Below, piece after piece: positions 7,438 through 16,995 of a stretch of DNA of 32,365 nucleotides. Numbering within the stretch: position 1 is the stretch's first letter; every line of letters starts with the position of its first letter. The DNA comes from an uncultured Leucothrix sp. (lineage in GTDB: Bacteria; Pseudomonadota; Gammaproteobacteria; Thiotrichales; Thiotrichaceae), in the NCBI GenBank assembly GCA_937923375.1, contig CALAJG010000278.1, positions 1 to 32,365 of the forward strand, written 5' to 3'. A program made the translations under genes and the position numbers. Below the pieces are notes generated by a model. The model was not told the origin of the DNA. It saw nothing but the letters and a program-made list of their open reading frames with translations, and ran no database searches.

Positions 7438-7549
7438 TTCGTCGGCGTGTCAGAAAAACTCATCACCACCTGCTGTGAGTGATATTATTCGTTCCTGACT
7501 TTGCTAAGCTACCCAGCTCACCAGATAACCTTAGGAACACAAGATAAAT

Positions 7550-9217
7550 ATGTTAAGCCATATATTTTTGCGCGATTTTGCGATTATTGAATCTCTCGAT
7601 CTGGAACTAGAACCAGGCATGACAGCACTGACCGGTGAGACTGGGGCTGGAAAGTCAATTCTAATCGACGCCATTGGCTTAGTGTTAGGGGATCGCGCGG
7701 ACAGCGGCGTGGTACGTCACGGTGCAGAGAAAACAGAAATAACCCTAACCATCGATATTTCTGACACCCCGACTGCCTTGAACTGGCTTCAGGATAATGA
7801 TTTGGATGAAGATGATCAGTGCATTTTACGTCGCGTAATTACCAATAGTGGAAAATCGCGTGCCTGGATCAATGGCACGCCAGCAAATTTATCCATGCTT
7901 CGCCAACTCGGTGAACAGCTGGTGGATATTCACGGCCAACACGAGCATCAATCGTTGATGAAGAAGGAAATGCAGCGTCAGTTATTAGATGAATATGGCG
8001 ACAACAGCAACCTGCTCGCAACCTTAAACAAGCGTTTTCACGAATGGAAAGAGCTACAGGACAAACTTGATCAGTTGCAAAACCAAAGCAGTGACCATCA
8101 AGCACAAATTGATTTATTGAGTTTTCAAACTCAAGAGCTTGAGGCCTTATCATTAGTCGAAGGTGAGTATCCTCAGCTTGATGAAGAACACTCCCGTCTA
8201 TCAAATGCCGGTGAATTAATTGAGGCCGCATCTACAGGCGTGCAGCAATTATATGCTCAGAAGCAATCGGTCTACTCTGTACTCAGTGGGCTCATCACTC
8301 AAATGAGCCAGTTAACCGAAGTTGACAGTGCTTTTAAAGAGCCCGTTGCGATGCTTACTGAGGCGCAAATTCAGGTGGAAGAAGTGAGTGATATCCTGCG
8401 CCACTATCAGGACTCACTTGAACTTGATCCACAGCGGTTACAATTTGTTGAAAGCCGTATTGCGCAACTTCATCAGATGGCCAAGAAACACATGATTTCG
8501 CCAGAGGACCTGGCTGATAAATATAAAACTCTATGCGAAAAACTAGGTTCTTTAAGTGGCGATGATTACGATATCGACGCACTTAATGAACAGCTCAAAC
8601 AAGCAAAAGAAAGCTATCTTAATCAAGCAGAAAAGCTGCACAAGTCTCGTCAAAAATCTGCCAAACAACTTGGTTCTGGTGTGTCAGGCGCGATGCAGCA
8701 GTTAGGCATGGACGGCGGTGTATTCGAGATTCAGTGTGCGTTTGATAAAAACAGCAAATTCACCAGCCACGGCATGGACGACGTTGAGTTTCAAGTCAGT
8801 GCAAACCCAGGCCAGCCATTAAAATCATTGGTAAAAGTCGCTTCAGGCGGTGAATTATCACGAATCTCACTGGCAATACAAATGATTGCGGCACAAAAAG
8901 TAACTTTGCCCGCACTGATTTTTGATGAAGTGGATACAGGTATTGGCGGCGGAACCGCGGAAGTCGTTGGTCAGCAGCTACGCATGCTAGGTCACAATCG
9001 ACAGGTACTTTGTGTTACACATTTACCGCAGGTCGCTTCACAGGCTCACCAACACTATAAAGTAACCAAAATCAAAGGCAAAACAAGTACCAGCACGGGT
9101 ATGTTAACGCTCAGAAACGAAGAACGAGTTGAAGAAATTGCCCGAATGATGGGCGGTATTGAAATTACTGAATCAACTCGTGCGTTAGCCAGAGAAATGT
9201 TACAAAGTCCTGATTAG
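7550..9217 (+). CDS. recN: DNA repair protein RecN
   Basis: A 555-residue SMC-like ATPase that helps repair double-strand breaks and hold DNA ends or sister chromatids together. The N-terminal head begins MLSHIFLRDFAIIESLDLEL, with Walker A GETGAGKS at about 29-36. A coiled coil spans about 150-360, and the C-terminal head has the signature ASGGELSR and Walker B ALIFDEVDTGIGG. The length matches E. coli RecN (553). AGGAACACAAGATAAAT before ATG is a usable ribosome site at long spacing. No LexA box of the E. coli type is visible upstream, so SOS control is not shown. It converges on the next gene with only 3 bp between the stop codons. Confidence 0.97.
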   Translation: MLSHIFLRDFAIIESLDLELEPGMTALTGETGAGKSILIDAIGLVLGDRADSGVVRHGAEKTEITLTIDISDTPTALNWLQDNDLDEDDQCILRRVITNSGKSRAWINGTPANLSMLRQLGEQLVDIHGQHEHQSLMKKEMQRQLLDEYGDNSNLLATLNKRFHEWKELQDKLDQLQNQSSDHQAQIDLLSFQTQELEALSLVEGEYPQLDEEHSRLSNAGELIEAASTGVQQLYAQKQSVYSVLSGLITQMSQLTEVDSAFKEPVAMLTEAQIQVEEVSDILRHYQDSLELDPQRLQFVESRIAQLHQMAKKHMISPEDLADKYKTLCEKLGSLSGDDYDIDALNEQLKQAKESYLNQAEKLHKSRQKSAKQLGSGVSGAMQQLGMDGGVFEIQCAFDKNSKFTSHGMDDVEFQVSANPGQPLKSLVKVASGGELSRISLAIQMIAAQKVTLPALIFDEVDTGIGGGTAEVVGQQLRMLGHNRQVLCVTHLPQVASQAHQHYKVTKIKGKTSTSTGMLTLRNEERVEEIARMMGGIEITESTRALAREMLQSPD

Positions 9218-9220
9218 TCA

Positions 9221-10582
9221 CTACTTCTTAATCGCGCCCAAACTCTGCTTAAAGGCATTTTTTGTTTCGGCTCTGGTTTTAGCTAAAGCATCTTCCTTAA
9301 CCTGCATCGTTGATTTATTTGATGAATCATATAAAACCACAACGTCCGAAGCATTACCTTTAGCCTGAGGAGAATCCTTATCAAGGTAATCCGGAATACC
9401 ATCCTTATCTGAGTCTTTAGTGCCACCTTCTGTACGCGTTAGTAGGTTATCCCCATCATCATTGGCATCTTGATAGTTAGGAACTCCGTCGTTATCCGTA
9501 TCATCATTCCTAGCCGTACCGTTTTTATCAATATCCTCTAACTTGGTTAATATACCATCGTTATCGTCATCTTTATCTAAGGCATCGATGATGCCATCCC
9601 GGTCACTATCTAATGGCCTCCTCAAATTAGGGCCAATTTCAACAGGGTCTGTAACTCCATCCCCATCGCTATCCTGATTCTTTGGGTTCAGCCCAAGCGA
9701 TAATTCCAGACTATTAGGCAATCCATCCTTATCGGTATCCTGGGTTACCTTTACATTACTGACTACTGGCTTTTTCGCTTGTATTTTTGCAAGTGTTTTG
9801 GGCTTACTCTGTGCGGTCGCGGTAGCTTGTTTCTTTACTACAGCCTTATTTACTACCGAAGTGGGGGTAGAAGATGTTGTTCGAGTCGATTTATGCGCGC
9901 CACTGATTTTTTGATTTAACCTTTTAGGCTGGGTGATTTTTGAACGAACAGAACCAGCTTTATTTTTTCTTATCTGCCCATTATCAGGCTGACTCTTGTG
10001 ATGAGCCTGGGAAACAAGCACTGGCTTTCGTTTAATATTGCTGCTGGCCACTCTGCTGTTTTTTTTCTGAAGTGATCTCTTTTTAGCATTGATTACGCGT
10101 TTAACCGATCTATCCAGAAACGAGACTACCTGATGATCCAGATAGAGGTTTTTTACATCTTCAGTGACATCTAGGCCGCTTAAGCTCAAACCAATTTCAT
10201 CACGATCCGAAATCCCGTCGTTGTCAGAATCCCAATCTAAGTAGTTTGCGACTCCATCGCCGTCAGTATCTTCACTGCCCTCAAGGAAATTTGGGATTCC
10301 GTCTCCATCGTCATCAGCATTTGGTAGAACAATTTTCTTGGACGGTGTCTGGAGTAGCCGTTTTAATTTCTTTTGCATCGCTGGTGTAGACCAGCTGTTG
10401 TCAGGGAGATGCAAGGAGCTTGGCAGCTTCAGATTAGTATCACCAAAAACCGGAATAACATAGAAACCAAACATGAATAACACGACACTTGCCACACCAA
10501 CACTGACTGCATGAGCAATGAAACTAACCAAGTTTTTAATCAATAAATAAAATCGCTGTGTACCAACAAAGGACTGCTTCAT
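9221..10582 (-). CDS. Membrane-anchored thrombospondin type 3 repeat protein
   Basis: A 453-residue protein with one N-terminal hydrophobic segment (about 17-45), so it is probably anchored in the inner membrane with the rest outside the cytoplasm. Two acidic blocks of DxDxDG calcium-binding repeats, as in thrombospondin type 3 modules, lie at about 88-130 (for example DTDGDGVANYLD) and 280-405 (for example DSDRDGIIDALD). Between them, about 158-275 is rich in Lys, Arg, Ser, Thr and Gln and looks disordered. The tail after 410 has no repeat. The ATG at 10582 was chosen because AGGG sits 7 nt before it; an earlier in-frame start at 10651 adds 23 polar residues and has no ribosome site. The function is unknown; related architecture is often found in surface, adhesion or OmpA-linked proteins. 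Confidence 0.75.
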   Translation of the reverse strand: MKQSFVGTQRFYLLIKNLVSFIAHAVSVGVASVVLFMFGFYVIPVFGDTNLKLPSSLHLPDNSWSTPAMQKKLKRLLQTPSKKIVLPNADDDGDGIPNFLEGSEDTDGDGVANYLDWDSDNDGISDRDEIGLSLSGLDVTEDVKNLYLDHQVVSFLDRSVKRVINAKKRSLQKKNSRVASSNIKRKPVLVSQAHHKSQPDNGQIRKNKAGSVRSKITQPKRLNQKISGAHKSTRTTSSTPTSVVNKAVVKKQATATAQSKPKTLAKIQAKKPVVSNVKVTQDTDKDGLPNSLELSLGLNPKNQDSDGDGVTDPVEIGPNLRRPLDSDRDGIIDALDKDDDNDGILTKLEDIDKNGTARNDDTDNDGVPNYQDANDDGDNLLTRTEGGTKDSDKDGIPDYLDKDSPQAKGNASDVVVLYDSSNKSTMQVKEDALAKTRAETKNAFKQSLGAIKK

Positions 10583-10714
10583 AGTTAACCCTGATTTGCA
10601 GTAAGCCTGGAGACTCTTCTGCTTGTTTTTATTATTGTGCAATAATATCACACTTTAGGATGGCCGAATCAAGCAAAATTAACATTTATCTATCAAAAGC
10701 CTGATTCAAGGGCT

Positions 10715-11863
10715 CTATAACAGCTGGTTACTCATATTAAATAGGCGATCATATTCTTTAATAGCGAACCGATCGGTCATTCCCGCTACATAATCGGCAA
10801 CTACTCTGGCGTAGTCCGCTTCTTCTTGACTCTTTCTTGCATCAGCAGCATACAGTTGATGTTCTGGAGGAAGCAATTTTGAATCCTGAATAAACGCTTC
10901 AAACAACGCTTCGATGATCTGATGTGCTTTGCGCGTCATTCGATAGACCTGATGATGAAAATATAGATTTTCACGCAGAAATTTTTTCATCAAGCGACTC
11001 TGAGCAAACATATCTTCACTAAAGCGCACCAGCGTATCTGAGTGTGCTCTGACATCATCAATGGTAACAACGCCAGAATCAGCAAAGTTCTGCTCACTTG
11101 TCTGAATTAAATCGGTCACCTGCCCCCCGATCATCTGGCGAATTGTTTCATGTACGCTTTTGTTCTCATCTAGCTCAGGATATTTCCACTTCACCTGATC
11201 ATAATAATCTGCGAACAATCCTACCTCACGAAGTTGCTCTATACTGATCAAACCCGAGCGGATACCATCATCAATATCGTGATTATTATAAGCGACCTGA
11301 TCGGCAATATTCGTAAGCTGAGCCTCCAAACTGGGTTGAGTTTTATCTATAAAACGCCGACCAACATCGCCTAGTGCTTTAGCGTTCTTCAGTGCACAGT
11401 GCTTCAACACACCCTCACGAGTTTCGAAGGTTAGGTTTAAACCCTGAAATTCTGCATATTTTGTTTCAAGGTGATCAACGACTCGCAATGATTGCAAATT
11501 ATGCTCAAATCCACCAAATGGCTTCATACAAGCATTCAACGCATCCTGCCCAGCATGCCCAAAAGGCGTGTGTCCTAAATCATGAGCCAGTGCGATCGCT
11601 TCGGTCAAATCTTCGTTGAGCCCTAAAGTACGAGCGATGGAACGTGCTATTTGCGCAACTTCAATAGAATGTGTTAGGCGCGTTCTGTATAAATCACCCT
11701 CGTGATTAACAAACACTTGTGTCTTATACTCAAGCCTTCGAAAACCTGTTGAATGTATAATCCTGTCCCGGTCACGCTGATATTCTGTGCGATACGCAGG
11801 AGCAGGCTCTGGATACTGACGTCCCCGACTGGTTTCAACAGTAGCAGCGTAACTCGCAGTCAC
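10715..11863 (-). CDS. dgt: dGTP triphosphohydrolase-like protein (HD domain)
   Basis: A 382-residue HD-domain phosphohydrolase of the dGTPase family; related enzymes cut dNTPs to nucleoside and triphosphate and so adjust dNTP pools. Metal ligands can be read as His65 (THSIEVAQ) and His94-Asp95 ([11 protein letters not shown]), with a later Asp in [10 protein letters not shown]. The length fits the shorter dGTPase-like subgroup rather than the 505-residue E. coli Dgt, so substrate preference may differ. The start is GTG at 11863, overlapping the aroB stop as GTGA; the ATG just upstream is followed at once by TGA and cannot be used. It is the last gene of aroK-aroB-dgt, an order also known in betaproteobacteria. 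Confidence 0.92.
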   Translation of the reverse strand: MTASYAATVETSRGRQYPEPAPAYRTEYQRDRDRIIHSTGFRRLEYKTQVFVNHEGDLYRTRLTHSIEVAQIARSIARTLGLNEDLTEAIALAHDLGHTPFGHAGQDALNACMKPFGGFEHNLQSLRVVDHLETKYAEFQGLNLTFETREGVLKHCALKNAKALGDVGRRFIDKTQPSLEAQLTNIADQVAYNNHDIDDGIRSGLISIEQLREVGLFADYYDQVKWKYPELDENKSVHETIRQMIGGQVTDLIQTSEQNFADSGVVTIDDVRAHSDTLVRFSEDMFAQSRLMKKFLRENLYFHHQVYRMTRKAHQIIEALFEAFIQDSKLLPPEHQLYAADARKSQEEADYARVVADYVAGMTDRFAIKEYDRLFNMSNQLL

Positions 11864-12933
11864 ATGCGCTCCAATACCGCTTTCAGGGCGTCTGTATCAT
11901 AGTCTTTTGTGAGCACAGCCTCACCCATACTTTTTAGCAACACTAAGTTCATTACACCATCCTGCACTTTCTTATCCCTTGACATATAGCCAAGATATTC
12001 TGCCGGGGAAAGACTCGTCGGTGGATCAATCGGCAAATTAGCTGCAGCCAACAATCGCTTGATCTCAGCAACCTCATCTAACTGGAGCCAACCCATTTTC
12101 TGTGAAAGCTCCGCTGCCATAACCGTGCCTGCAGCGACCGCTTCACCATGCAACCAGTTACCATAGCCCATACCGCTTTCAATCGCATGCCCGAAAGTAT
12201 GCCCAAGATTTAGCAAGGCACGCTGACCCTGCTCTCTTTCATCGTCTGCAACAACTTCGGCTTTGTGCTGACAGGATCGATAGATAGCGTAGGCCAATGC
12301 TTCGGGATCCCGCCTCATTAGCTGTGACATATTTTCCGTCAGCCAGCCCAAGAATTCTGTATCCCGAATTAAGCCATATTTAATTACTTCAGCAAGGCCG
12401 GCACTTAACTCACGATCATTTAACGTACTCAGCGTATCGGTATCGATAACCACACACTGTGGCTGATGAAACGCACCGATCATATTTTTTCCTAAAGGAT
12501 GATTAACCCCTGTCTTACCCCCGACCGATGAATCAACCATAGAGAGTAATGTTGTCGGCACCTGAATAAAGTTAATTCCTCGCTGGTAACTAGCCGCAGC
12601 AAACCCCCCCATGTCACCCACCACTCCACCGCCTAAAGCGATTAGGGTGGAACGGCGGTCGCTGCCATTTTCTAGCATCCCAGTGTATATCTGATTCAAA
12701 ACATCTAATGTTTTATGATGTTCACCATCAGGAAGCACTACCTGACAATTCTTAAGACCGGACAGATTCATCTGCAACTGCTGCATATATAGCGGTGCAA
12801 TCGTCTCATTGCTTACCGTAATCGTACTATTTCCAGCGATGTAGGGAGCTAACAATTCAGCTTGATCCAGTAGTCCCGACCCAATGTAAATTGGGTAGCT
12901 GCGTTCACCTAACTCAACGTTCAGCGTTTGCAT
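11860..12933 (-). CDS. aroB: 3-dehydroquinate synthase
   Basis: A 357-residue enzyme for the second step of the shikimate pathway, converting DAHP to 3-dehydroquinate with NAD and a divalent metal. Seen are the NAD-binding [13 protein letters not shown], the [20 protein letters not shown] block, and metal-binding His residues in [12 protein letters not shown] and [10 protein letters not shown]. The length is standard. It overlaps the end of aroK by 20 nt and the start of dgt by 4 nt, so the three genes are translated from one message. Confidence 0.98.
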   Translation of the reverse strand: MQTLNVELGERSYPIYIGSGLLDQAELLAPYIAGNSTITVSNETIAPLYMQQLQMNLSGLKNCQVVLPDGEHHKTLDVLNQIYTGMLENGSDRRSTLIALGGGVVGDMGGFAAASYQRGINFIQVPTTLLSMVDSSVGGKTGVNHPLGKNMIGAFHQPQCVVIDTDTLSTLNDRELSAGLAEVIKYGLIRDTEFLGWLTENMSQLMRRDPEALAYAIYRSCQHKAEVVADDEREQGQRALLNLGHTFGHAIESGMGYGNWLHGEAVAAGTVMAAELSQKMGWLQLDEVAEIKRLLAAANLPIDPPTSLSPAEYLGYMSRDKKVQDGVMNLVLLKSMGEAVLTKDYDTDALKAVLERM

Positions 12934-13465
12934 TACGTCTTTCCTTTTTTAAAGCTTGTTCAATACGATGCAGTATCACTCCTACTTTCTGATTAGCAGT
13001 ACGAATAACAATGTCAGAAGACCCAAGATAAGTGGACTCGCGTGCGGCCAACAAATCTCGTAAAGTCTGCAAAGGATTGTCTGATTGCATGAGTGGACGC
13101 ACTTTATCGTGCTTAATTCTGCTGTAGAGCTTTTCAGCTGAAGCACGCAGGTAAACAACCTTGCCGCTGTTTTTAATAATTTCAACATTTTCAGGGCGCG
13201 TCAGGCTACCGCCACCGGTTGCTATGACACATCCACTATAGCCGCTAAGCTCTTCCAGTACCTGAGTTTCCCTATCACGAAAACCCTGCTCGCCTTCAAT
13301 CTCAAAAATTGTGGCGACCGGCACACCTGTGCGCTCAACAATCACACGATCAGAATCATAGAAGTCCAACTTCATGCGACGCGCCAGCTGTTTCCCTACG
13401 GTCGACTTACCCGCACCCATCAGGCCCACTAAAAATATATTTTGCTTCACGGACTGGTCCGCCAC
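12914..13465 (-). CDS. aroK: Shikimate kinase
   Basis: A 183-residue kinase that phosphorylates shikimate at the 3-hydroxyl. The P-loop is GLMGAGKST (14-22); the shikimate-binding DSD is near residue 37, the FRDRE arginine and the GGG (ATGGGS) loop follow, and the lid arginine lies in RPLM. The start used is GTG at 13465, since ATG is missing near the expected N-terminus; upstream sequence is AT-rich with no clear ribosome site, so the exact start is uncertain. It follows a terminator after pilQ, so the aroKB-dgt unit may have its own promoter in 13466-13534. Confidence 0.96.
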   Translation of the reverse strand: MADQSVKQNIFLVGLMGAGKSTVGKQLARRMKLDFYDSDRVIVERTGVPVATIFEIEGEQGFRDRETQVLEELSGYSGCVIATGGGSLTRPENVEIIKNSGKVVYLRASAEKLYSRIKHDKVRPLMQSDNPLQTLRDLLAARESTYLGSSDIVIRTANQKVGVILHRIEQALKKERRNANAER

Positions 13466-13534
13466 TTAAATTAATAATTATTGTTCCATTCTAAACGCTC
13501 TGTCAGTTGATTGCATGGCATTTTCTTTTGGCAA

Positions 13535-13560
13535 GAAAAAAGGAGCACCAGGCTCCTCTT
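13535..13560 (-). terminator. Rho-independent terminator of the pil operon
   Basis: On the minus strand, AGGAGC (13557-13552) pairs with GCTCCT (13546-13541) around 5 nt, extended by AAG/TTT pairs, and leads into T6 at 13540-13535. It lies 29 nt after the pilQ stop and before aroK. Confidence 0.85.
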
Positions 13561-13588
13561 TGTCTCCAAATAGTCAAATCATTGCTAA

Positions 13589-15754
13589 TTAATTCATGAT
13601 TTTAGGCGTCACGAAGATTAACAACTCCCGCTTATTGGTACTTTTAACATTTTTCTGAAAAAGCTTCCCAAGATAAGGAAGATCACTAAGCACAGGCACC
13701 TTGGTCGTATCACTATTGTTAGTTTCCTCATGAACTCCACCAAGAACAACAGTCTGGCCATTGTCTACTAAAACCTGTGTATTTATCTCACGAGTATTGA
13801 TACTGGGTACGCCCGAGTAAACCGAGCCAACCGTATCCTGATTAACTTTCAGATCCATAATTACATGCTCATCCGGCGTTACTTGTGGCGTAACTTCCAG
13901 ACTAAGTACCGCCTTCTTAAAGGAAACACTGGTCGCACCGCTAGAACTTGCCTGCAAATATGGAACTTCGACACCTTGCTCAATTAATGCCTTCTTTTTG
14001 TCTGCCGTGACCACCCGAGGAGAAGAAACAATATCCCCTTTACTTTCTGCCTGTAAAGCAGACAATTCGAGATCTAATAAGTAGTCTTTAGCGAGCAAGG
14101 AGAAGCCGAGAGACCCCGCTGCACCAACGACAGGAAGGTTTACATTTAATCTGTCGCCTAAGCCAGGCACACCAACTTCAGATCCACTTGCCAATGAGCT
14201 CGCAATGCCGCCCGTGGCTCCTAACGAACCCGAAGTAATTCCACCACTGCTACCTATTTTTGTAACGCCGAAACGAGCACCTAGCTCTTTTCCAAAGGTG
14301 TCACTTGCAATAACAATTCTTGCTTCAACAGAAACCTGACGAACCGGCACATCGAGACTTTTAATCATGTTACGAACTTCATCTACCCTTGAAACCGTAT
14401 CATGGACCAACAATGTATTGGTTCGCTTATCGACTGAAACACTCCCACGATCAGACAGCATAGATCCACCACCATTACGCTGACCATTGCTTCCCTGCGA
14501 CTGAATCAATGACAGCATCTCCTCTGCTTTAGCAAAGTTCACAGCAATATATTCAGTAACTAATGGCTCCAGTGCTTTTTTACGTTGCAGTGCTTGTAGC
14601 TCCTGCTGCTCTTTAGCCTGTAACTCCAGAGCCGGTGCAACCCAGATAACGTTTCCATTACTTCGCATTGCTAATGCTTTGGACTCAAGCACGATATCCA
14701 GTGCCTGATCCCAAGGCACTGACTTTAGACGCAATGTAATATTTCCTTTCACGCTATCACTAACGACAATATTCTTATCGGTGAAGTCTGCCAACAGCTG
14801 AAGTACCGAACGCACCTCAATATCCTGGAAGTTTAGTGATAAAGGCTTGCCTTTGTAATGTTTCTGCTTAGGCTTTAGAGGGTCTGTCGGTTTAACCTTG
14901 CGTTTTACCCGCTTCACAGCGACTTTATATTGATTACCCTCACGACTAACTGAGTGCTCAAACGCAGTATTTGCAATAAGTTTAACCAGAACATCCGCTC
15001 CCTTTCTTTCAATGTCTACGTAAGACAAAGGCGTCGCAAAGTCGAGTACATTAAGGCGTTTCTTTGGTTCCTTTGAAGAAGCATCTTTAATGGTCAAGGT
15101 GACCATGTTTCCATGTTTGAACTCTGTTACTTTTGTTGCAGGATGCGGCAGACGAATGATCGCCAGGCCATTGCCATCACCATCTCTGCGAAAATCAATT
15201 GGTGCCAGTTCTCTTACACGATGAGGCTGGGCACGAGCAGGTTTTCTTGCTGCCTGAGCAGCCGGACGTTTAATATAGTTACCTGCCTGCGCTTGGTGCG
15301 ACACGGCTCGTTGATTAACCGCCGGCCCTGCATTGTTAAGTCTTGCCGCTTGATTGTGCCCCGCAGCTGCACTGCTAAATGTAACGTAAACCTGCGAACC
15401 GTTTACTCGGGTTTGATGCTGAGCCTGTTGATTCATTGCAACCATAACCCGCAGCTTTCCATTACCTCTGGCAGTGCGAACACTTTTCACATAGGGTGAC
15501 TTGATTAATTTTTTTCTAACACCCAAACCAGACTCCGCATCATTAAAGTCCAGAACCACGAGGTTAGGTGACGTCATAACAAAACTACTGGGCGTACTCA
15601 CAGCAGAATCAAAGAAGAATCGCAGCTGCGTGTTCGTGTTACCCTGATTGACAGCATCAACTTTTTGTAAACGTGCAGTAGCAAAACTTTCGGCAGAGAA
15701 AAGCAGTCCAAGCGGTAATGCTATTGCTGTCATTAAACGGATTATAGTTTTCAT
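13589..15754 (-). CDS. pilQ: Type IV pilus secretin PilQ
   Basis: A 721-residue outer-membrane secretin that forms the gated pore for type IV pili. It has a signal peptide (cut near residue 25), two AMIN domains (about 28-125 and 185-280) that bind peptidoglycan, an STN/N0 domain (about 300-370, LSLNFQDIEVRSVLQLLADF), an N1/KH domain and the C-terminal secretin domain (about 480-720). The end includes VPVLSDLPYLGKLF and RELLIFVTPKIM, both typical. A linker rich in Ala, Gln and Arg (about 130-180) joins the AMIN domains. Last gene of pilMNOPQ, followed by a terminator. Confidence 0.98.
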   Translation of the reverse strand: MKTIIRLMTAIALPLGLLFSAESFATARLQKVDAVNQGNTNTQLRFFFDSAVSTPSSFVMTSPNLVVLDFNDAESGLGVRKKLIKSPYVKSVRTARGNGKLRVMVAMNQQAQHQTRVNGSQVYVTFSSAAAGHNQAARLNNAGPAVNQRAVSHQAQAGNYIKRPAAQAARKPARAQPHRVRELAPIDFRRDGDGNGLAIIRLPHPATKVTEFKHGNMVTLTIKDASSKEPKKRLNVLDFATPLSYVDIERKGADVLVKLIANTAFEHSVSREGNQYKVAVKRVKRKVKPTDPLKPKQKHYKGKPLSLNFQDIEVRSVLQLLADFTDKNIVVSDSVKGNITLRLKSVPWDQALDIVLESKALAMRSNGNVIWVAPALELQAKEQQELQALQRKKALEPLVTEYIAVNFAKAEEMLSLIQSQGSNGQRNGGGSMLSDRGSVSVDKRTNTLLVHDTVSRVDEVRNMIKSLDVPVRQVSVEARIVIASDTFGKELGARFGVTKIGSSGGITSGSLGATGGIASSLASGSEVGVPGLGDRLNVNLPVVGAAGSLGFSLLAKDYLLDLELSALQAESKGDIVSSPRVVTADKKKALIEQGVEVPYLQASSSGATSVSFKKAVLSLEVTPQVTPDEHVIMDLKVNQDTVGSVYSGVPSINTREINTQVLVDNGQTVVLGGVHEETNNSDTTKVPVLSDLPYLGKLFQKNVKSTNKRELLIFVTPKIMN

Positions 15755-15820
15755 GTTCGGACCTATTATTTTTATTACTATTTAGTCACTTTAATATTGT
15801 GTTGCTCAGGCTAAACCACT

Positions 15821-16366
15821 TTACTGATCAAGAAGAAGTCGATTAGCTTGTTCTTTAAAACCACCCAGTCCATTCGAGACAGTTTCCATAAGACCTAACT
15901 CAGCCTCAGTAACAGAGACGATCTTGCCGTAGTTCTGCCCTAGATAGTTTCCTGCTTTTACACTCTGGATGCCACCATCTGGAATTTTGATCAGCGCCCA
16001 AAGGTTCTTGTCCTTACTAACCGTTCCAACCATTTTCAAGCTGTCGAGTGGAAACCCCTCGAGAAACTCTTTGACTCGTGTTGTATCGACTTGAATACCT
16101 GAATCCATGATCGGCACTTCGTTTGGAGCAAGCATCGACACATCAAATGGGTCTTTCTCATTGCCGGGGTACACGTACCTTAGATAAGGTTTTATTTCAG
16201 GTATCGGATCAATCGCCCTAGCTTGCTTCGCCCGATGCTCTTCAAAATACACATCCAAGTCCGACGTATCCTTAATGCAGCCTGTTAACCCGACAAGCAG
16301 TGCTGAGTACAGCGTGCTTCTGAATAAACGTGAAGCTAAACCAGTGGAAATATTAGTGTAATTCAT
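15821..16366 (-). CDS. pilP: Type IV pilus assembly lipoprotein PilP
   Basis: A 181-residue inner-membrane lipoprotein linking the PilNO complex to the PilQ secretin. The signal peptide ends in the lipobox LTGC (Cys30). A disordered linker follows, then the small beta domain (DPFD to the end) with LKMVGTVSKDKNLWALIKIPDGG and VKAGNYLGQNYGKIVSV. Its ATG overlaps the pilO stop as TAATG. 66 nt separate it from pilQ. Confidence 0.95.
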   Translation of the reverse strand: MNYTNISTGLASRLFRSTLYSALLVGLTGCIKDTSDLDVYFEEHRAKQARAIDPIPEIKPYLRYVYPGNEKDPFDVSMLAPNEVPIMDSGIQVDTTRVKEFLEGFPLDSLKMVGTVSKDKNLWALIKIPDGGIQSVKAGNYLGQNYGKIVSVTEAELGLMETVSNGLGGFKEQANRLLLDQ

Positions 16367-16995
16367 TAGCTGCCACCTTCTTCATTTTCATCAAGATAAC
16401 GATAGGTTCTGATCATGGCTTCCATGGTAAGCCTAAACGGAACCTTGCCTTTTTTCTTTTTATCTTGGTCTACTTTCTCAGGAGCCAAACGGATATCAGA
16501 AATTGTTACAATTCTGGGTAAGCCAGAAATGTCACTTACAAATGCCGCCAGTTGATTATACGTTCCATTTGCTTTCAACATAATTGGCTTTTCAGCGTAG
16601 AACTCTTTTTGCTGCTCTGGCTTGGGTTGAAATAACTCGATTTCTAATCCGTTGGATAAGCCTTTTTCAGAAATATCCAATATCAATCCAGGAATCTCTG
16701 TACCACTGGGCAACTGCTTCATCAAAGAACCAAATGAAAGCTGCATTTCTTTTAGTTGAGCCCTATAAGCAGGTAGCTGATTTGCTCTGGCCTGCTTAGT
16801 TTCAAAAGTCTGACGTAATGTCGACTCCTTAGATACACGACCATCCAGTTCCGACATTTTATCGACAATTATTAGCTTGTATCCCATAAACAGAACTAAA
16901 CCACAGATTGCCAAGATGGCCAGCACTTTGACAGGCATCGAAACATTAGCCGGATCGTCAATTAGACTATTGAGTTCCTGTAAATCAATTGCCAT
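16366..16995 (-). CDS. pilO: Type IV pilus inner-membrane protein PilO
   Basis: A 209-residue bitopic protein that dimerises with PilN in the pilus alignment subcomplex. A short cytoplasmic end (MAIDLQELNSLIDD) is followed by one transmembrane helix (about 23-45), a coiled coil (about 50-95) and a periplasmic ferredoxin-like domain. The ATG at 16995 was chosen because GAGGAG lies 7 nt upstream; an ATG 6 nt earlier is too close to that site. It overlaps the end of pilN by 11 nt and ends in TAATG with pilP. The last 20 residues include an acidic tail (DENEEGGS). Confidence 0.95.
   Translation of the reverse strand: MAIDLQELNSLIDDPANVSMPVKVLAILAICGLVLFMGYKLIIVDKMSELDGRVSKESTLRQTFETKQARANQLPAYRAQLKEMQLSFGSLMKQLPSGTEIPGLILDISEKGLSNGLEIELFQPKPEQQKEFYAEKPIMLKANGTYNQLAAFVSDISGLPRIVTISDIRLAPEKVDQDKKKKGKVPFRLTMEAMIRTYRYLDENEEGGS

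Noticed and set aside
7460-7500. Possible LexA box before recN (CTGT near 7474)
   Set aside because: There is no ACAG at the required spacing; the match is half a site only.
9600-10330. DNA tandem repeats in the TSP3 gene
   Set aside because: The repetition is at protein level (DxDxDG); codons vary enough that I see no exact DNA repeat array.
15113-15499. 128-codon plus-strand frame inside pilQ
   Set aside because: It lies fully antisense to a well-supported gene and its translation has no protein-like features.
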